A stretch of DNA of 64,000 bases from Amycolatopsis acididurans (GCF_012328925.1 NZ_JAAXLS010000019.1:1-64000); one strand, 5' to 3'. Counted from the stretch's first letter, positions 27,858 to 36,705 are shown. Notes: generated by a model from the sequence alone, not told the origin. Made by a program: numbers and translations.

Positions 27858-28073
27858 ATGAACCGCCGGGAACAACGACTGGCCGTCGATCCCATTGCCT
27901 GCAAGGCACACGGGCTGTGCGCCGAACTGCTTCCCGAACTGATCGAACTGGACGAATGGGGCTACCCGGTCATCGACCGCCGAAGCGTCGGGCCCGCGCT
28001 GCTGCCCGAGGCCCGCGCCGCCGTCGCCGCCTGTCCCACGCTCGCCCTGCGGCTGGCCGGCGAAGCGAGTTGA
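27858..28073 (+). CDS. Single-cluster ferredoxin with His in the cluster motif
   Basis: A 71-residue ferredoxin. The cluster motif is Cys15-x2-His18-x2-Cys21 and Cys59-Pro60, with His in place of the second Cys of a [4Fe-4S] site. Such ferredoxins in actinobacteria usually carry a [3Fe-4S] cluster and serve cytochromes P450 or similar oxidases. No P450 is in the window, so the partner may be the adjacent redox operon. The ATG follows GGAAAG at longer than normal spacing. Confidence 0.85.
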   Translation: MNRREQRLAVDPIACKAHGLCAELLPELIELDEWGYPVIDRRSVGPALLPEARAAVAACPTLALRLAGEAS

Positions 28074-28076
28074 CCA

Positions 28077-28120
28077 CCGCGGGTCTCACCCCCGCGGACC
28101 CGGGCCTTATTCTGAAGGCC
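28077..28120 (+). terminator. Tandem hairpins after ferredoxin gene
   Basis: CCGCGGG (28077-28083) pairs with CCCGCGG (28091-28097), and GGCCTT (28103-28108) pairs with AAGGCC (28115-28120). They directly follow the stop codon. The second is followed by ATTGTT. Confidence 0.6.
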
Positions 28121-28241
28121 ATTGTTCACGCACGGCCGCATGGAGCGGTTCACCGGCTCGCCGACTTCGCGCTCTGTTAACCGGAAATGTCGTTTCATGG
28201 TGGGTGCCTCCCGTCGGAGGCGGCTGGTGTGAAGTGAGGGT

Positions 28242-29789
28242 GTGGTGACACGAACGTTCACGAACCCGGCCCCACGGGGCCGGGTGCCACACCGGCGTGC
28301 CCGCAGGGCGCTGCTCGCCGGCAAGATCGCGATGGGCATCGTCGCGGTGCTCGTGCTGGCCGGAGCGGGTTACGGCTGGTCGGCCTATCACGGCCTGGTC
28401 AGCGGGCTGCGGACCTCCAACGCGCTGGCCGGCGAGTCGGCCTCGCTCGGCGGTGACACCAACATCCTCATCATGGGCCTGGACTCGCGCCTGGACGAGA
28501 ACGGCGATCCGCTGCCGCAGAGCATCTACGACGCGCTGCACGCGGGCGACCAGCAGGACGGCGGGTACAACGCCAACGTGCTGATGCTGCTGCACGTCCC
28601 GGCCGACGGCGGCAAGGCCACGTCGATCTCGATCCCGCGTGACGACTACGTGGATCTGGCGGGCTGTCCGGACAAACAGTGCAAAGGCAAGATCAAGCAG
28701 GCCTACGGGCTGGCTTTCGACGCCGAGCACAAGAAGCTCGTCGCGCAGGGGCTGGCCGACAAGACACAACTGGAGCAGCAGTCCCGCGAGGCCGGCCGCA
28801 AGGCCGAGATCGACACCGTGCGCCAGTTCCTCGGCGGCGTGCCGGTCGACCACTTCGCCGAGGTGACGCTGGTCGCGTTCTTCCAGATCGCACAGGTCGT
28901 CCAGCCGGTCACGGTGTGTCTCAGCGAGGACACACAGGACAGCTACTCCGGCGCGAACTTCCACAAAGGACAGCAGCAGATCAACGCGCAACAGGCCGTC
29001 GCGTTCGTGCGGCAGCGCCGCGACTACGTCCACCCCAGCCTGAACTTCACCGACCTCGACCGCGAACGCCGCCAGCAGGCGTTCATCGCTTCTCTTGCCT
29101 ACCAGCTCAAGCAGGGTGGCGCGTTCACCGATCCCACCAAGCTGCAAGGGATTCTCGACGTGGCGAAGCAGAACACCGCGATCGACTCCGGTCTGGACCT
29201 GCTCGCACTCGCCAAACAGGCCGCCAATCTCACCAGCGGCAACATCGCCTTCGTCACGCTGCCCATCGACCACTTCGGCAAGGACCCCGCCGGGGAGGAC
29301 GTCAACGTCGTCAACCTCGCCCAGATTCGCGCCACCGTGGCGCAACTGCTGGGCACGCCCACCTCGTCGGCGCCCGCGACCACCGCCGCGCCGGCGAGCG
29401 CGCGCCCGCCCTCGGCCACAGTGGACATCGTGAACGCCACCAGCCGCAACGGTCTCGCCGCCGAGGTCAGCCAGGTGCTCGCCGCTCACGGCGACACCGC
29501 GGGCAAGGCCACCACCGACACCCGGCACCTGAGCCATTCGGCGATCTACTACGGCTCCGGAACCGCGGACGCCGCCACCGCCGTCTCCTCCGCGCTGGGC
29601 GGGCTGCCCGTGCAGCCGGACAGTGACGTGCCCGCCGGCCACGTCAGGGTCGTGCTCGGCGCCGACTTCAGCCTCCCGGCCACGCCCGCGTCCGCGTCGG
29701 TGTCCACGGCGCCCACTCCGGCACCCGCCGCCGACAGCGGCGACGCGCCCAGTCCCCTCGCGGGAGGCGGTATCCCATGCGTGAAGTAG
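28242..29789 (+). CDS. LCP family cell wall glycopolymer transferase with LytR C-terminal domain
   Basis: A 515-residue protein. After a basic N-terminus and one transmembrane helix (IAMGIVAVLVLAGAGYGWSA) comes the LCP domain (NILIMGLDSRLDENG, ATSISIPRDDYVDLAG, NAQQAVAFVRQRRDY) with the Arg and Asp residues that bind polyprenyl-pyrophosphate substrates. Residues about 390-470 form a LytR_C domain (TVDIVNATSRNGLAAEVSQV). It attaches glycopolymers (arabinogalactan or teichoic-acid-like) to peptidoglycan. The GTG start follows GAGGG. Its end overlaps the DUF6542 gene by 13 bp. Confidence 0.93.
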   Translation: MVTRTFTNPAPRGRVPHRRARRALLAGKIAMGIVAVLVLAGAGYGWSAYHGLVSGLRTSNALAGESASLGGDTNILIMGLDSRLDENGDPLPQSIYDALHAGDQQDGGYNANVLMLLHVPADGGKATSISIPRDDYVDLAGCPDKQCKGKIKQAYGLAFDAEHKKLVAQGLADKTQLEQQSREAGRKAEIDTVRQFLGGVPVDHFAEVTLVAFFQIAQVVQPVTVCLSEDTQDSYSGANFHKGQQQINAQQAVAFVRQRRDYVHPSLNFTDLDRERRQQAFIASLAYQLKQGGAFTDPTKLQGILDVAKQNTAIDSGLDLLALAKQAANLTSGNIAFVTLPIDHFGKDPAGEDVNVVNLAQIRATVAQLLGTPTSSAPATTAAPASARPPSATVDIVNATSRNGLAAEVSQVLAAHGDTAGKATTDTRHLSHSAIYYGSGTADAATAVSSALGGLPVQPDSDVPAGHVRVVLGADFSLPATPASASVSTAPTPAPAADSGDAPSPLAGGGIPCVK

Positions 29790-30208
29790 CGGAACCGGAC
29801 GAACGCCGGGCCGGCTGGGGAATCCCGCCGTCGGCGGCGATACCCGGCGTGCTCGTGGTCTCCGTCGCGGGCAGCGTGTTCGACCTTCGCGTGAACCACA
29901 CGCTCGGCATTCTCTTCGGCGCCGCCTTCGTGCTCGCCAGCCTGGCCGCCACCTTCTTCGTCCGCCACAGCGGTGTGTTCGTCGCCATGTTCGTCCCGCC
30001 GCTGGTACTGCTGCTGGCCGCGGCGGTGGGCGTGCTGGTCAACCGGGGCGTGCAGGGCGGCATGACCGCCGTCCTGCTCGCGATCGCGACCCCCGTGCTG
30101 CCCCAGTTCCCGGTGATGGCGGGCACGACCGCGGCCACGCTGCTCATCGGCGGGATCCGGTTGCTGCGCCACCGCCGTCAGCGTGGTTTGACCAGCCCGG
30201 TCTCGTAG
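29777..30208 (+). CDS. DUF6542-type small membrane protein
   Basis: A 143-residue protein with about four transmembrane segments (VLVVSVAGSVFDLRV, LGILFGAAFVLASLAATFFV, VFVAMFVPPLVLLLAAAVGV and a fourth). This resembles DUF6542 proteins that accompany LCP genes in actinobacteria. It starts inside the LCP gene in another frame, implying translational coupling, and its last 31 bp overlap the convergent response regulator gene. Function unknown. Confidence 0.78.
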   Translation: MREVAEPDERRAGWGIPPSAAIPGVLVVSVAGSVFDLRVNHTLGILFGAAFVLASLAATFFVRHSGVFVAMFVPPLVLLLAAAVGVLVNRGVQGGMTAVLLAIATPVLPQFPVMAGTTAATLLIGGIRLLRHRRQRGLTSPVS

Positions 30209-30849
30209 GCGAACACGACCGCCTGCACGCGGTCGCGCAGGTCGAGCTTGCCCAGCAACCGGCCGACGTGGGTCTTCACCGTGGCCTCCGAAACGCCCAG
30301 CACGGCCGCGATTTCGGCGTTGGACAGCCCGGCGGCCACCTGGATCAGCACCTCGGCCTCCCGTTCGGTCAGCCGGGACAGCCGCGCGTCCGGCGCCGGG
30401 CCCGCGACGCCGTCCGGATCGGGCAGGTGGCCGGCCATCGTGTCGAGCAGCCGCCGCGTCACCCTCGGCGCCACCACCGCGTCGCCCGCCGCGACGGCGC
30501 GGATCGCCGAGAGCAGGTCCTCGGGCGGCACGTTCTTGAGCAGGAACCCGCTCGCCCCGGCCTTCAGCCCCGCGAAGGCGTACTCGTCGAGATCGAACGT
30601 GGTCAGGATGAGCACCTTCGACCGAGGGTGCTCGCGCACGATCGCCCGGGTGGCCCCGATTCCGTCCATGCCCGGCATCCGGACGTCCATCAGGACGACA
30701 TCGGGGTCCAGCTCCGCGGTCCGGGCGACCGCGGCCGCACCGTCGGCGGCCTCTGCGACCACGGTGAGATCCGGCTGGGATTCCAGCACCAACCGGAATC
30801 CCAGCCGCAGCAACGGTTCGTCGTCGACGATGAGCACGCTGGTGGTCAC
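30178..30849 (-). CDS. NarL/LuxR-family response regulator
   Basis: A 223-residue response regulator. The receiver domain has SVLIVDDEPLLRLGFRLVL with acidic pocket and the phospho-acceptor Asp in VVLMDVRMPGMDG; the C-terminal LuxR HTH is LTEREAEVLIQVAAGLSNAE followed by IAAVLGVSEATVKTHVGRLL. The GTG start overlaps the sensor kinase stop (GTGA), so the pair is co-translated. The ABC exporter genes just upstream on the same strand are a possible target or co-transcript. The open frame upstream of the GTG is only a shadow of the kinase gene. Confidence 0.94.
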   Translation of the reverse strand: MTTSVLIVDDEPLLRLGFRLVLESQPDLTVVAEAADGAAAVARTAELDPDVVLMDVRMPGMDGIGATRAIVREHPRSKVLILTTFDLDEYAFAGLKAGASGFLLKNVPPEDLLSAIRAVAAGDAVVAPRVTRRLLDTMAGHLPDPDGVAGPAPDARLSRLTEREAEVLIQVAAGLSNAEIAAVLGVSEATVKTHVGRLLGKLDLRDRVQAVVFAYETGLVKPR

Positions 30850-32039
30850 GGCGCCACCCGTGCCGAGGCCAGCTGCGCGCGCACCCGCCAGCCACCGCCG
30901 GGGCGGGGACCGGCCTCGACGTCGCCGTCGAACACGGCCGCGCGCTCGGCCATCCCGGCGAGCCCGTGCCCGCCGGACACCGCGGCGAGCGGGCGGCCAC
31001 GCCCGTTGTCGGCGACCTCGACCTCGACCACCGGATCGCGGTAGCGCAGCCGCACCCACGCGTCCTCCGGTTCCTCCGCGTGCTTGAGGACGTTCGTCAG
31101 CGCCTCCTGCACCAGCCGGTACACCGCGAGCTGCGCGGTCGGCGACAGCGGGAACGGGGTGCCGGTGACGGTCAGCGACACCGGCAGGCCCGCCGCGCGC
31201 ACCTGCGCGATCAGCTCGTCGATCTGCTCGATCCCCGGCTGCGGCGCGCGTGGCGGCTCCTGCCCGCCGCGCAGCACACCCAGCACCCGGTGCATCTCGC
31301 CCAGCGCCTGCCGTCCGGTCGCCGACACCTGGCGGGCCGCGGCCTCGGCCTGTTCGGGCTTGCCGCGGGCGCTGAAGGCCGCCCCGTCGGCCAGCGCGAT
31401 CATCACGGACAGATTGTGCGCCACGATGTCGTGCATCTCGCGGGCGATGCGCGCCCGCTCGGCCGCCGCCGCGAGCTGGGCCTGCTGGTCGCGTTCGTGC
31501 TCGGCGCGGCGCGCCCGGTCCTCGAGCGAGGCCAGGTAGGCCCGCCGGGTGCGCACGTTGCGGCCGAGCACGAACGCCGCGGTCGCCGATCCGGACAGCA
31601 GCAGGAAGGCGTTGAACATGCCCTCCGGCGGCGCCCACCGCAGTACCGCGATCGCGATCCCGAACTCCAGCACCCCCAGCGCGAGCACCGCCATCCGGCG
31701 TCCACAGAGGACAGCGACACTGTAGAGCGCGATCAGCAGCGCGGCGTCGGCGACGACGACCCGCGCCACGAGCCACTGCGCCCCCGCGACGAGGGCCATC
31801 CAGCCGAACACCAGCACCGGCGCGCGGCGCCGCCAGATCAGCGGGACGACCAGCAGCACGGCGAACACGATGGCCCACGGCTGCTCGCCGTGGAAGTGCT
31901 CGAACCGGTTGCCCCGCCCGACCACGGCCAGCGCGGCCGCGAACGTGAGCAGCGCGTCGGCGGCCTGCGGATGCGCGCGTGGCCACGCGCGGATCCGGGC
32001 GAATCCCAGCCTGCGCGTGGCCACCGTGCTCTCCGTCAT
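30846..32039 (-). CDS. Two-component sensor histidine kinase (HisKA_3)
   Basis: A 397-residue membrane kinase with about five transmembrane helices in the first 160 residues and no large extracellular loop, then a coiled coil (RARRAEHERDQQAQLAAAAE). The phospho-acceptor His lies in ARIAREMHDIVAHNLSVMIA. The ATPase domain has RLVQEALTNVLKHA, VEVEVADNGRG and GGHGLAGMAERA. This type often senses envelope stress or works with a BceAB/DrrAB-like exporter. It is followed by its regulator and lies 20 bp after the ABC permease gene. Confidence 0.93.
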   Translation of the reverse strand: MTESTVATRRLGFARIRAWPRAHPQAADALLTFAAALAVVGRGNRFEHFHGEQPWAIVFAVLLVVPLIWRRRAPVLVFGWMALVAGAQWLVARVVVADAALLIALYSVAVLCGRRMAVLALGVLEFGIAIAVLRWAPPEGMFNAFLLLSGSATAAFVLGRNVRTRRAYLASLEDRARRAEHERDQQAQLAAAAERARIAREMHDIVAHNLSVMIALADGAAFSARGKPEQAEAAARQVSATGRQALGEMHRVLGVLRGGQEPPRAPQPGIEQIDELIAQVRAAGLPVSLTVTGTPFPLSPTAQLAVYRLVQEALTNVLKHAEEPEDAWVRLRYRDPVVEVEVADNGRGRPLAAVSGGHGLAGMAERAAVFDGDVEAGPRPGGGWRVRAQLASARVAP

Positions 32040-32059
32040 GCGACCATCATCCGCCGTTC

Positions 32060-32893
32060 TCAGGCATCGCGGCGCCGCAGCAGCACCGCCGCGACGATCA
32101 CGGCCGCCACGAGGTAGGCGCAGAACACCGCGAACCCGGTCCACGGCGCGAGATACCCCGGTTCGACCCGCACGCGCGTGAGCCCCTGCCCCGCCGTGCT
32201 CGGCAGGTACGGGTCGATGTGGCTGGACCAGCTCTCCGGCAGCGCCGAGACCAGCGCGGGCAGGATCAGCAGCACGCCGAACAGGGTCGCGATCGCCCCG
32301 GCCGTGTGCCGGATGATCCAGGCCAGCGCCATCCCGATCATGCCGACGACGGTGAGGTAGAGCGCCGTGCCGAGGACGGCGCGCAGCACGCCCGGCGCAC
32401 CCAGCGTCGTCTGGATGTGCTGCGAGGACAGCACCGCCTGGCCGACGAGGAACGCGGCGAACGAGCCGATGGCGCTCACCACGAAACTGACCACGGCGAA
32501 CACGGCCAGCTTCGCCCACAGCACCGGCAACCGCCGAGGCGCCGCGGTCAGGCTGGCCCGGATCATCCCGGTGCTGTACTCGCCGCTGACCACGAGCACG
32601 CCGAGCACACCGATGATCAGCTGCGCCAGGAACAGCCCGCGCAGGCTGGTCACCGTCGGATCGAAGTTCGCCCGCTCCCCGGGGGCCATCCTGGTCCAGC
32701 GGCTGACCACGACCGCGCAGATCAGGATCCCGAACCCGATCATCACCAGCACCGTCGTGCCCAGTGCGGCGTAGGACGAGCGCAGTGACCGGAACTTGAC
32801 CCATTCCGAGGCCAGCACCCGCAGCTGGGTGACGCGTGCCCCGGTCATCGGCACGGTGGTGGCGGATTCCGGGCGCGACGCGGTGGTGGTCAT
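32060..32893 (-). CDS. ABC-2 type transporter permease
   Basis: A 277-residue protein with six transmembrane helices. LASEWVKFRSLRSSYAALGT at the start, VVSGEYSTGMIRASLTAAPR in the middle and a final AVIVAAVLLRRRD are typical of actinobacterial ABC-2 exporters. The ATG overlaps the stop of the ATPase gene by four bases. Substrate unknown; related systems export antibiotics or lipids. Confidence 0.9.
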   Translation of the reverse strand: MTTTASRPESATTVPMTGARVTQLRVLASEWVKFRSLRSSYAALGTTVLVMIGFGILICAVVVSRWTRMAPGERANFDPTVTSLRGLFLAQLIIGVLGVLVVSGEYSTGMIRASLTAAPRRLPVLWAKLAVFAVVSFVVSAIGSFAAFLVGQAVLSSQHIQTTLGAPGVLRAVLGTALYLTVVGMIGMALAWIIRHTAGAIATLFGVLLILPALVSALPESWSSHIDPYLPSTAGQGLTRVRVEPGYLAPWTGFAVFCAYLVAAVIVAAVLLRRRDA

Positions 32894-33804
32894 GACGCCT
32901 CCTGGTGGATGCCGTACTCGACCGCGTCGTCGGTGAGTTCCATGAACGCCTCCTCCAGCGAGGCGCGCACCGGCGTCAGTTCCTCCAGCGGCACCTGTTC
33001 CCGCAGCGCGATCCGGCCCACCTCGGCGGCGGTCATCCCGGACACCTCCAGCAGGCCCTCCTCGGCACTGGTGACCGACACCTGGGGCCCGGCCAGCGCG
33101 GCCCGCAGCCGGGCGGCCTCCGGGCTGCGCAGCCGCACCGAGTTGCGCGAGGCCGATTCGATGAACTCGCTCACCGACGTGTCCGCGATCAGCCGGCCGC
33201 GTCCCACCACGATCAGGTGCTCGGCGGTCAGCGCCATCTCGCTCATCAGGTGCGACGAGACGAACACCGTGCGCCCCTCCTGCGCGAGCCCGCGCAACAG
33301 GTTGCGGATCCACAGGATTCCCTGCGGATCCAGTCCGTTGACCGGTTCGTCGAGCACGAGCGTGGCCGGATCGCCCAGCAGCGCCGCGGCGATGCCGAGC
33401 CGCTGCCCCATGCCGAGCGAGAAGCCGCCCACCCGCTTGCTCGCCACCCCCTCCAGGCCGACGAGCCCGATCACCTCGTCGACCCGCCGCCGCGGGATTC
33501 CGTTGCTGACGGCCAGTGCCAGCAGGTGGTTACGCGCCGAACGCCCGGTGTGCACGGCGCGCGCCTCCAGCAGCGCGCCCACTTCCCGTAGCGGCGCCGT
33601 GTGCTCGGCGTAGTGCCGCCCGTTCACCGTCACCTCGCCGGAGGTCGGCGCGTCCAATCCCATGATCATCCGGATCGTGGTGGACTTGCCCGCCCCGTTC
33701 GGCCCCAGAAACCCGGTGACCGCGCCGGGTTTGACCGTGAACGTCAGATCGTCCACGGCGAGCTTCTCGCCGTATCTCTTCGTCAGCGCCCGTGCCTCGA
33801 TCAT
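32890..33804 (-). CDS. ABC transporter ATP-binding protein
   Basis: A 304-residue ATPase. It has Walker A GPNGAGKST, signature LGMGQRLGIAAAL, Walker B LVLDEPVNGLDP and the H-loop Ser-Ser-His in VFVSSHLMSEM. The C-terminal extension of about 80 residues is usual for this DrrA/BcrA-like group. The ATG follows AAAGGGG. It is the first gene of the ABC - kinase - regulator unit and is divergent from the glycosyltransferase gene 170 bp away. Confidence 0.93.
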   Translation of the reverse strand: MIEARALTKRYGEKLAVDDLTFTVKPGAVTGFLGPNGAGKSTTIRMIMGLDAPTSGEVTVNGRHYAEHTAPLREVGALLEARAVHTGRSARNHLLALAVSNGIPRRRVDEVIGLVGLEGVASKRVGGFSLGMGQRLGIAAALLGDPATLVLDEPVNGLDPQGILWIRNLLRGLAQEGRTVFVSSHLMSEMALTAEHLIVVGRGRLIADTSVSEFIESASRNSVRLRSPEAARLRAALAGPQVSVTSAEEGLLEVSGMTAAEVGRIALREQVPLEELTPVRASLEEAFMELTDDAVEYGIHQEAS

Positions 33805-33949
33805 GCTGTACCCCTTTCCGCCTGTATGGCCGAAGCTAGGCCCGCCGCCCTGCCGCGCACGACGGTCCCGCGGCTGATTTCCCGCGCGCGGGCCTGCACC
33901 CTGGGGGCTACCGGGTACGCCGGAAGTCGCAGACACCTCACCACGTCTC

Positions 33950-33967
33950 TACTACAGCAGTGTAGAA
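33950..33967. promoter_or_regulatory. Palindromic operator overlapping promoter of the glycosyltransferase gene
   Basis: TACTACA (33950-33956), four bases, then TGTAGAA (33961-33967) form a near-perfect palindrome with core CTACA-N4-TGTAG. TAGAAA (33963-33968) fits a -10 element six bases before the ATG at 33975, so the operator would block a leaderless transcript. A further TGTAGAA lies at 33980-33986. The TACA/TGTA halves resemble BlaI/MecI/CopY sites, though the spacing of four is wider than the usual two. A BlaI-type regulator is encoded at 36711-37088. Confidence 0.55.
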
Positions 33968-33974
33968 ATACGAC

Positions 33975-35051
33975 ATGACTGTAGAAGGTCGTGCGGTCGT
34001 GATCTCCGCACGCATCGGGGCCGGGCACGACGGCGCGGCCGGGGAACTGACGCGGCGGCTGAGCGGCCTCGGGTTCGCGGTGGACCGCTTCGACTACCTC
34101 GACCTGCTGCCGGGCCGGTGGGGACAACGCTTGTGCGACGCCTACCACCGGGAGCTGGAGATCGCGCCGGCGAGCTGGGACTGGCTGCTCGCCGCGATGG
34201 GCCACGCGCCGCTGGCCGGCCTGGCGCGGGCGGTCTCGGCCTTGGCGCTGCCGAACCTGCGGAAGGTGCTGGCGCCCGCGCCGCGACTGGTCGTGTCGAC
34301 CTACCCGCTGGCGAGCCAGGCACTCGGCGCCCTTCGCCGCAAGGGCGAACTGGACGCGCCGGTGGCGGTGTACCTGACCGATCCCTCGGTGCATCGCCTC
34401 GTGGTGTCGCAGCACGCCGATCTGCACATCGCGCCCAACGATCACGCGGCCGCCGCCGTCCGGCGGTTCGGCGCACCGGCGACGGAGGTCGCCCGCCCCG
34501 TGGTGGCACCCGAGTTCCGCCCCGCGCTGCCCGGCGAGCGGGACCGGGCGCGGCGGCGGTTCGGGCTGGCCACCGGCGAGCGCCTCGCGCTGGTCGTGTC
34601 CGGATCGTGGGGTGTGGGCGAGGTGGAGGAGATCACCGCGGACGTGACGGCGACCGGTGTCGCGCATCCGGCGGTGGTGTGCGGCCGCAACGAGGCGCTG
34701 CGGGAGCGGCTGACACGCGCGGGGGTGCCGCGCGTGTTCGGGTGGGTGCGCGACATGCCCGCGCTGTTGCGGGCGTGCGACGTGGTCGTGCAGAACGCCG
34801 GTGGGCTGAGCACCTTGGAGGCGCTCGCGACCGGCGTGCCGGTGATCACCTACCGCTGCCTTCCCGGGCACGGCAGGGCCAACGCGCGGGTGCTCGACGA
34901 GATCGGCCTCGTGCCGTCGGTGACCGGGGTGGCGGGGCTGGCGCAGGCGCTGTCCACCGCTCGTCCCTCGGGACTGCCCGCGGGCGCGGACCCGGCCGGG
35001 CTGCTGGCCCGGCTCGCGGGCATGCGGATCCCGGAGGTACCCGCCGCATGA
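33975..35051 (+). CDS. MGDG synthase/UDP-glycosyltransferase-like GT28 family protein
   Basis: A 358-residue GT-B fold glycosyltransferase. The N-terminal VVISARIGAGHDGAAGEL is the Gly-rich motif of MGDG synthase and MurG relatives; the C-terminal VVQNAGGLSTLEALATGVPV binds the nucleotide-sugar. It may glycosylate a lipid or secondary metabolite. Its stop overlaps the start of the deacetylase gene (ATGA), so both are expressed together. The promoter carries a palindromic operator. Confidence 0.82.
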   Translation: MTVEGRAVVISARIGAGHDGAAGELTRRLSGLGFAVDRFDYLDLLPGRWGQRLCDAYHRELEIAPASWDWLLAAMGHAPLAGLARAVSALALPNLRKVLAPAPRLVVSTYPLASQALGALRRKGELDAPVAVYLTDPSVHRLVVSQHADLHIAPNDHAAAAVRRFGAPATEVARPVVAPEFRPALPGERDRARRRFGLATGERLALVVSGSWGVGEVEEITADVTATGVAHPAVVCGRNEALRERLTRAGVPRVFGWVRDMPALLRACDVVVQNAGGLSTLEALATGVPVITYRCLPGHGRANARVLDEIGLVPSVTGVAGLAQALSTARPSGLPAGADPAGLLARLAGMRIPEVPAA

Positions 35052-35776
35052 GTCTCGCACGGGGGCTGGGACTGGCCGCGACGATCGCCGCGGGCGGGGC
35101 GTTGCTGCACGCGGCACCGGCCGCGGCCTTCGTGCCCGCGCTGCGCGGCCGGTACTGGCCGGAGCTGGCCGGCATCGGTGCCGCCGACCACGTCGCGCTC
35201 ACCTTCGACGACGGCCCGGACCCCGCGAGCACGCCACATTTCCTGCGGCTGCTGGAAATCCGCCAGGTCCGGGCCACGTTCTTCCTGCTGGGCGCCCAGG
35301 CCGCGCGGGCGCCGTGGCTGGTCAAGGAGATCGCCGCCGCGGGACACGAGATCGGCGTGCACGGCTGGGCGCACCGGTGCTGGCTGCGGTACGGGCCGCG
35401 GCGGATGCACGACGAACTCGCGCGCGCCGTCGACACGATCGACCGCGCGAGCGGGCAGCGTCCACAATGGATTCGCGCGCCGTACGGAGTGTTCAGCGCG
35501 TCGTCGTTGCAGGCCGCGCGACGGCTCGGGCTGACGCCGGTGCTGTGGACCTGCTGGGGCTTCGACTGGACCGCGCGCGCGACCGCGCGTTCGGTGCTGC
35601 GCACCGTGCTCAAGGACCTCGACGGCGGCGGCACCGTGCTGCTGCACGATTCCGACCACGCCGCCAGCCCCGGCTCCTGGCGGACGGCACTGGCCGCGCT
35701 GGGGCCGTTACTGGACGAGTGCGAGCACCGCGCGCTGCGGGTGGGCCCGCTGGCCGATCACGCGGTCGGCCAGTGA
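35048..35776 (+). CDS. Polysaccharide deacetylase (NodB homology) family protein
   Basis: A 242-residue protein with an N-terminal hydrophobic signal (LGLAATIAAGGALLHAAPAA) and a NodB domain: TFDDGPDP (catalytic and metal Asp), EIGVHGWAHRCW (metal His pair), WIRAPYGVF and TVLLHDSDH. It removes acetyl groups from a surface glycan or glycolipid. It is coupled to the upstream glycosyltransferase gene. Its last 19 bp overlap the convergent M56 peptidase gene. Confidence 0.88.
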   Translation: MSLARGLGLAATIAAGGALLHAAPAAAFVPALRGRYWPELAGIGAADHVALTFDDGPDPASTPHFLRLLEIRQVRATFFLLGAQAARAPWLVKEIAAAGHEIGVHGWAHRCWLRYGPRRMHDELARAVDTIDRASGQRPQWIRAPYGVFSASSLQAARRLGLTPVLWTCWGFDWTARATARSVLRTVLKDLDGGGTVLLHDSDHAASPGSWRTALAALGPLLDECEHRALRVGPLADHAVGQ

Positions 35777-36705
35777 CGGTGGTGGTGATGTCCGACACTG
35801 GCCAGTTCGATCCCGGCGTGCAGATCGGCCGCGGCCTCGATACTGGCCTGCGCCGACCACGCGGTGACCGCGATCGTCACCGCGGCCGCGAATCCCGCGA
35901 CCAGCCGCCAGTCCACGCGCGGCGCGGCCGGGTACAGCAACGCCGCGACGCGACGCGGCACCGGACCGGCGGTCGCGGCGGGCACGGGCACGACCCGTCC
36001 CCGGGTGGCCAGCGCCGCCTTCGCCACGGCGGAGGCGACCACCCGCCGGTCCCCCATCCGCGCACAGGTCGCCTCGTCGGCCCACCGTTCGACGAGGAAC
36101 ACGACGGCCGAACGCAACGGCCACAGCAACGGATTCAGCGTGGCCGCCACCCCGGCCGCGGCCAGGAACAGGTGATGACGGCAACGCAGATGCGCCTGCT
36201 CGTGCGTGAGCAACGCGCGCCGCTCCGCCGCGGTGAGCGCGTCCAGCATCGAGCGTGACACCACGATTCTGCCGCCACGCCAGGGAATCGCGAACGCCAG
36301 CGGCTCGGCGTCGGGCAGCACCACCAGTCGCGCCGCCGCGGGCATGCCGTCGATCGTGCGCACGACGCCGCGCAGCCACCGCAGATGCCGCACCGTGCCG
36401 ATCACCGCGGACACCGCGATCGCCACGAGCAGGAGACCGCTGAGCACCTCCACCGGGACGCTGGCGATCTCCATGCCCCGCAACACCTCCGCGGACCACT
36501 CGCCGTAGCGGGCGACCGCGGGCACCAGCGACAGCCCGGCGATCGCGAGGACGCACAGCGCGGCCGTGCTGCCGCCGGCGAGCGCGAGCGCGGCGACGAC
36601 CAGTAACCACACCCCGGTCTTCGGGCGCGCGCCCGCGGTGACCAGCCGCGCCAGCGGCCAGGCGGCGACCGGCAGCAACAGCGGCACGAACACGCCGGAG
36701 TCCAT
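35758..36705 (-). CDS. M56 family (BlaR1-like) membrane metallopeptidase
   Basis: A 315-residue membrane protein with about five transmembrane helices. The zinc motif HEQAH lies in ALLTHEQAHLRCRHHLFLAA, with a preceding ISRSMLDALTAAERRALL block typical of M56 peptidases. It lacks a C-terminal penicillin-binding sensor domain, so what it senses is unknown. It lies five bases downstream of the BlaI-type repressor gene, and in such pairs the peptidase leads to repressor cleavage. Confidence 0.88.
   Translation of the reverse strand: MDSGVFVPLLLPVAAWPLARLVTAGARPKTGVWLLVVAALALAGGSTAALCVLAIAGLSLVPAVARYGEWSAEVLRGMEIASVPVEVLSGLLLVAIAVSAVIGTVRHLRWLRGVVRTIDGMPAAARLVVLPDAEPLAFAIPWRGGRIVVSRSMLDALTAAERRALLTHEQAHLRCRHHLFLAAAGVAATLNPLLWPLRSAVVFLVERWADEATCARMGDRRVVASAVAKAALATRGRVVPVPAATAGPVPRRVAALLYPAAPRVDWRLVAGFAAAVTIAVTAWSAQASIEAAADLHAGIELASVGHHHHRHWPTA

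Noticed and set aside
30178-31986. Apparent 602-residue fusion protein ending in the response regulator
   Set aside because: Residues before the GTG at 30849 are the histidine kinase gene read in the wrong frame; the kinase itself has all motifs in its own frame.
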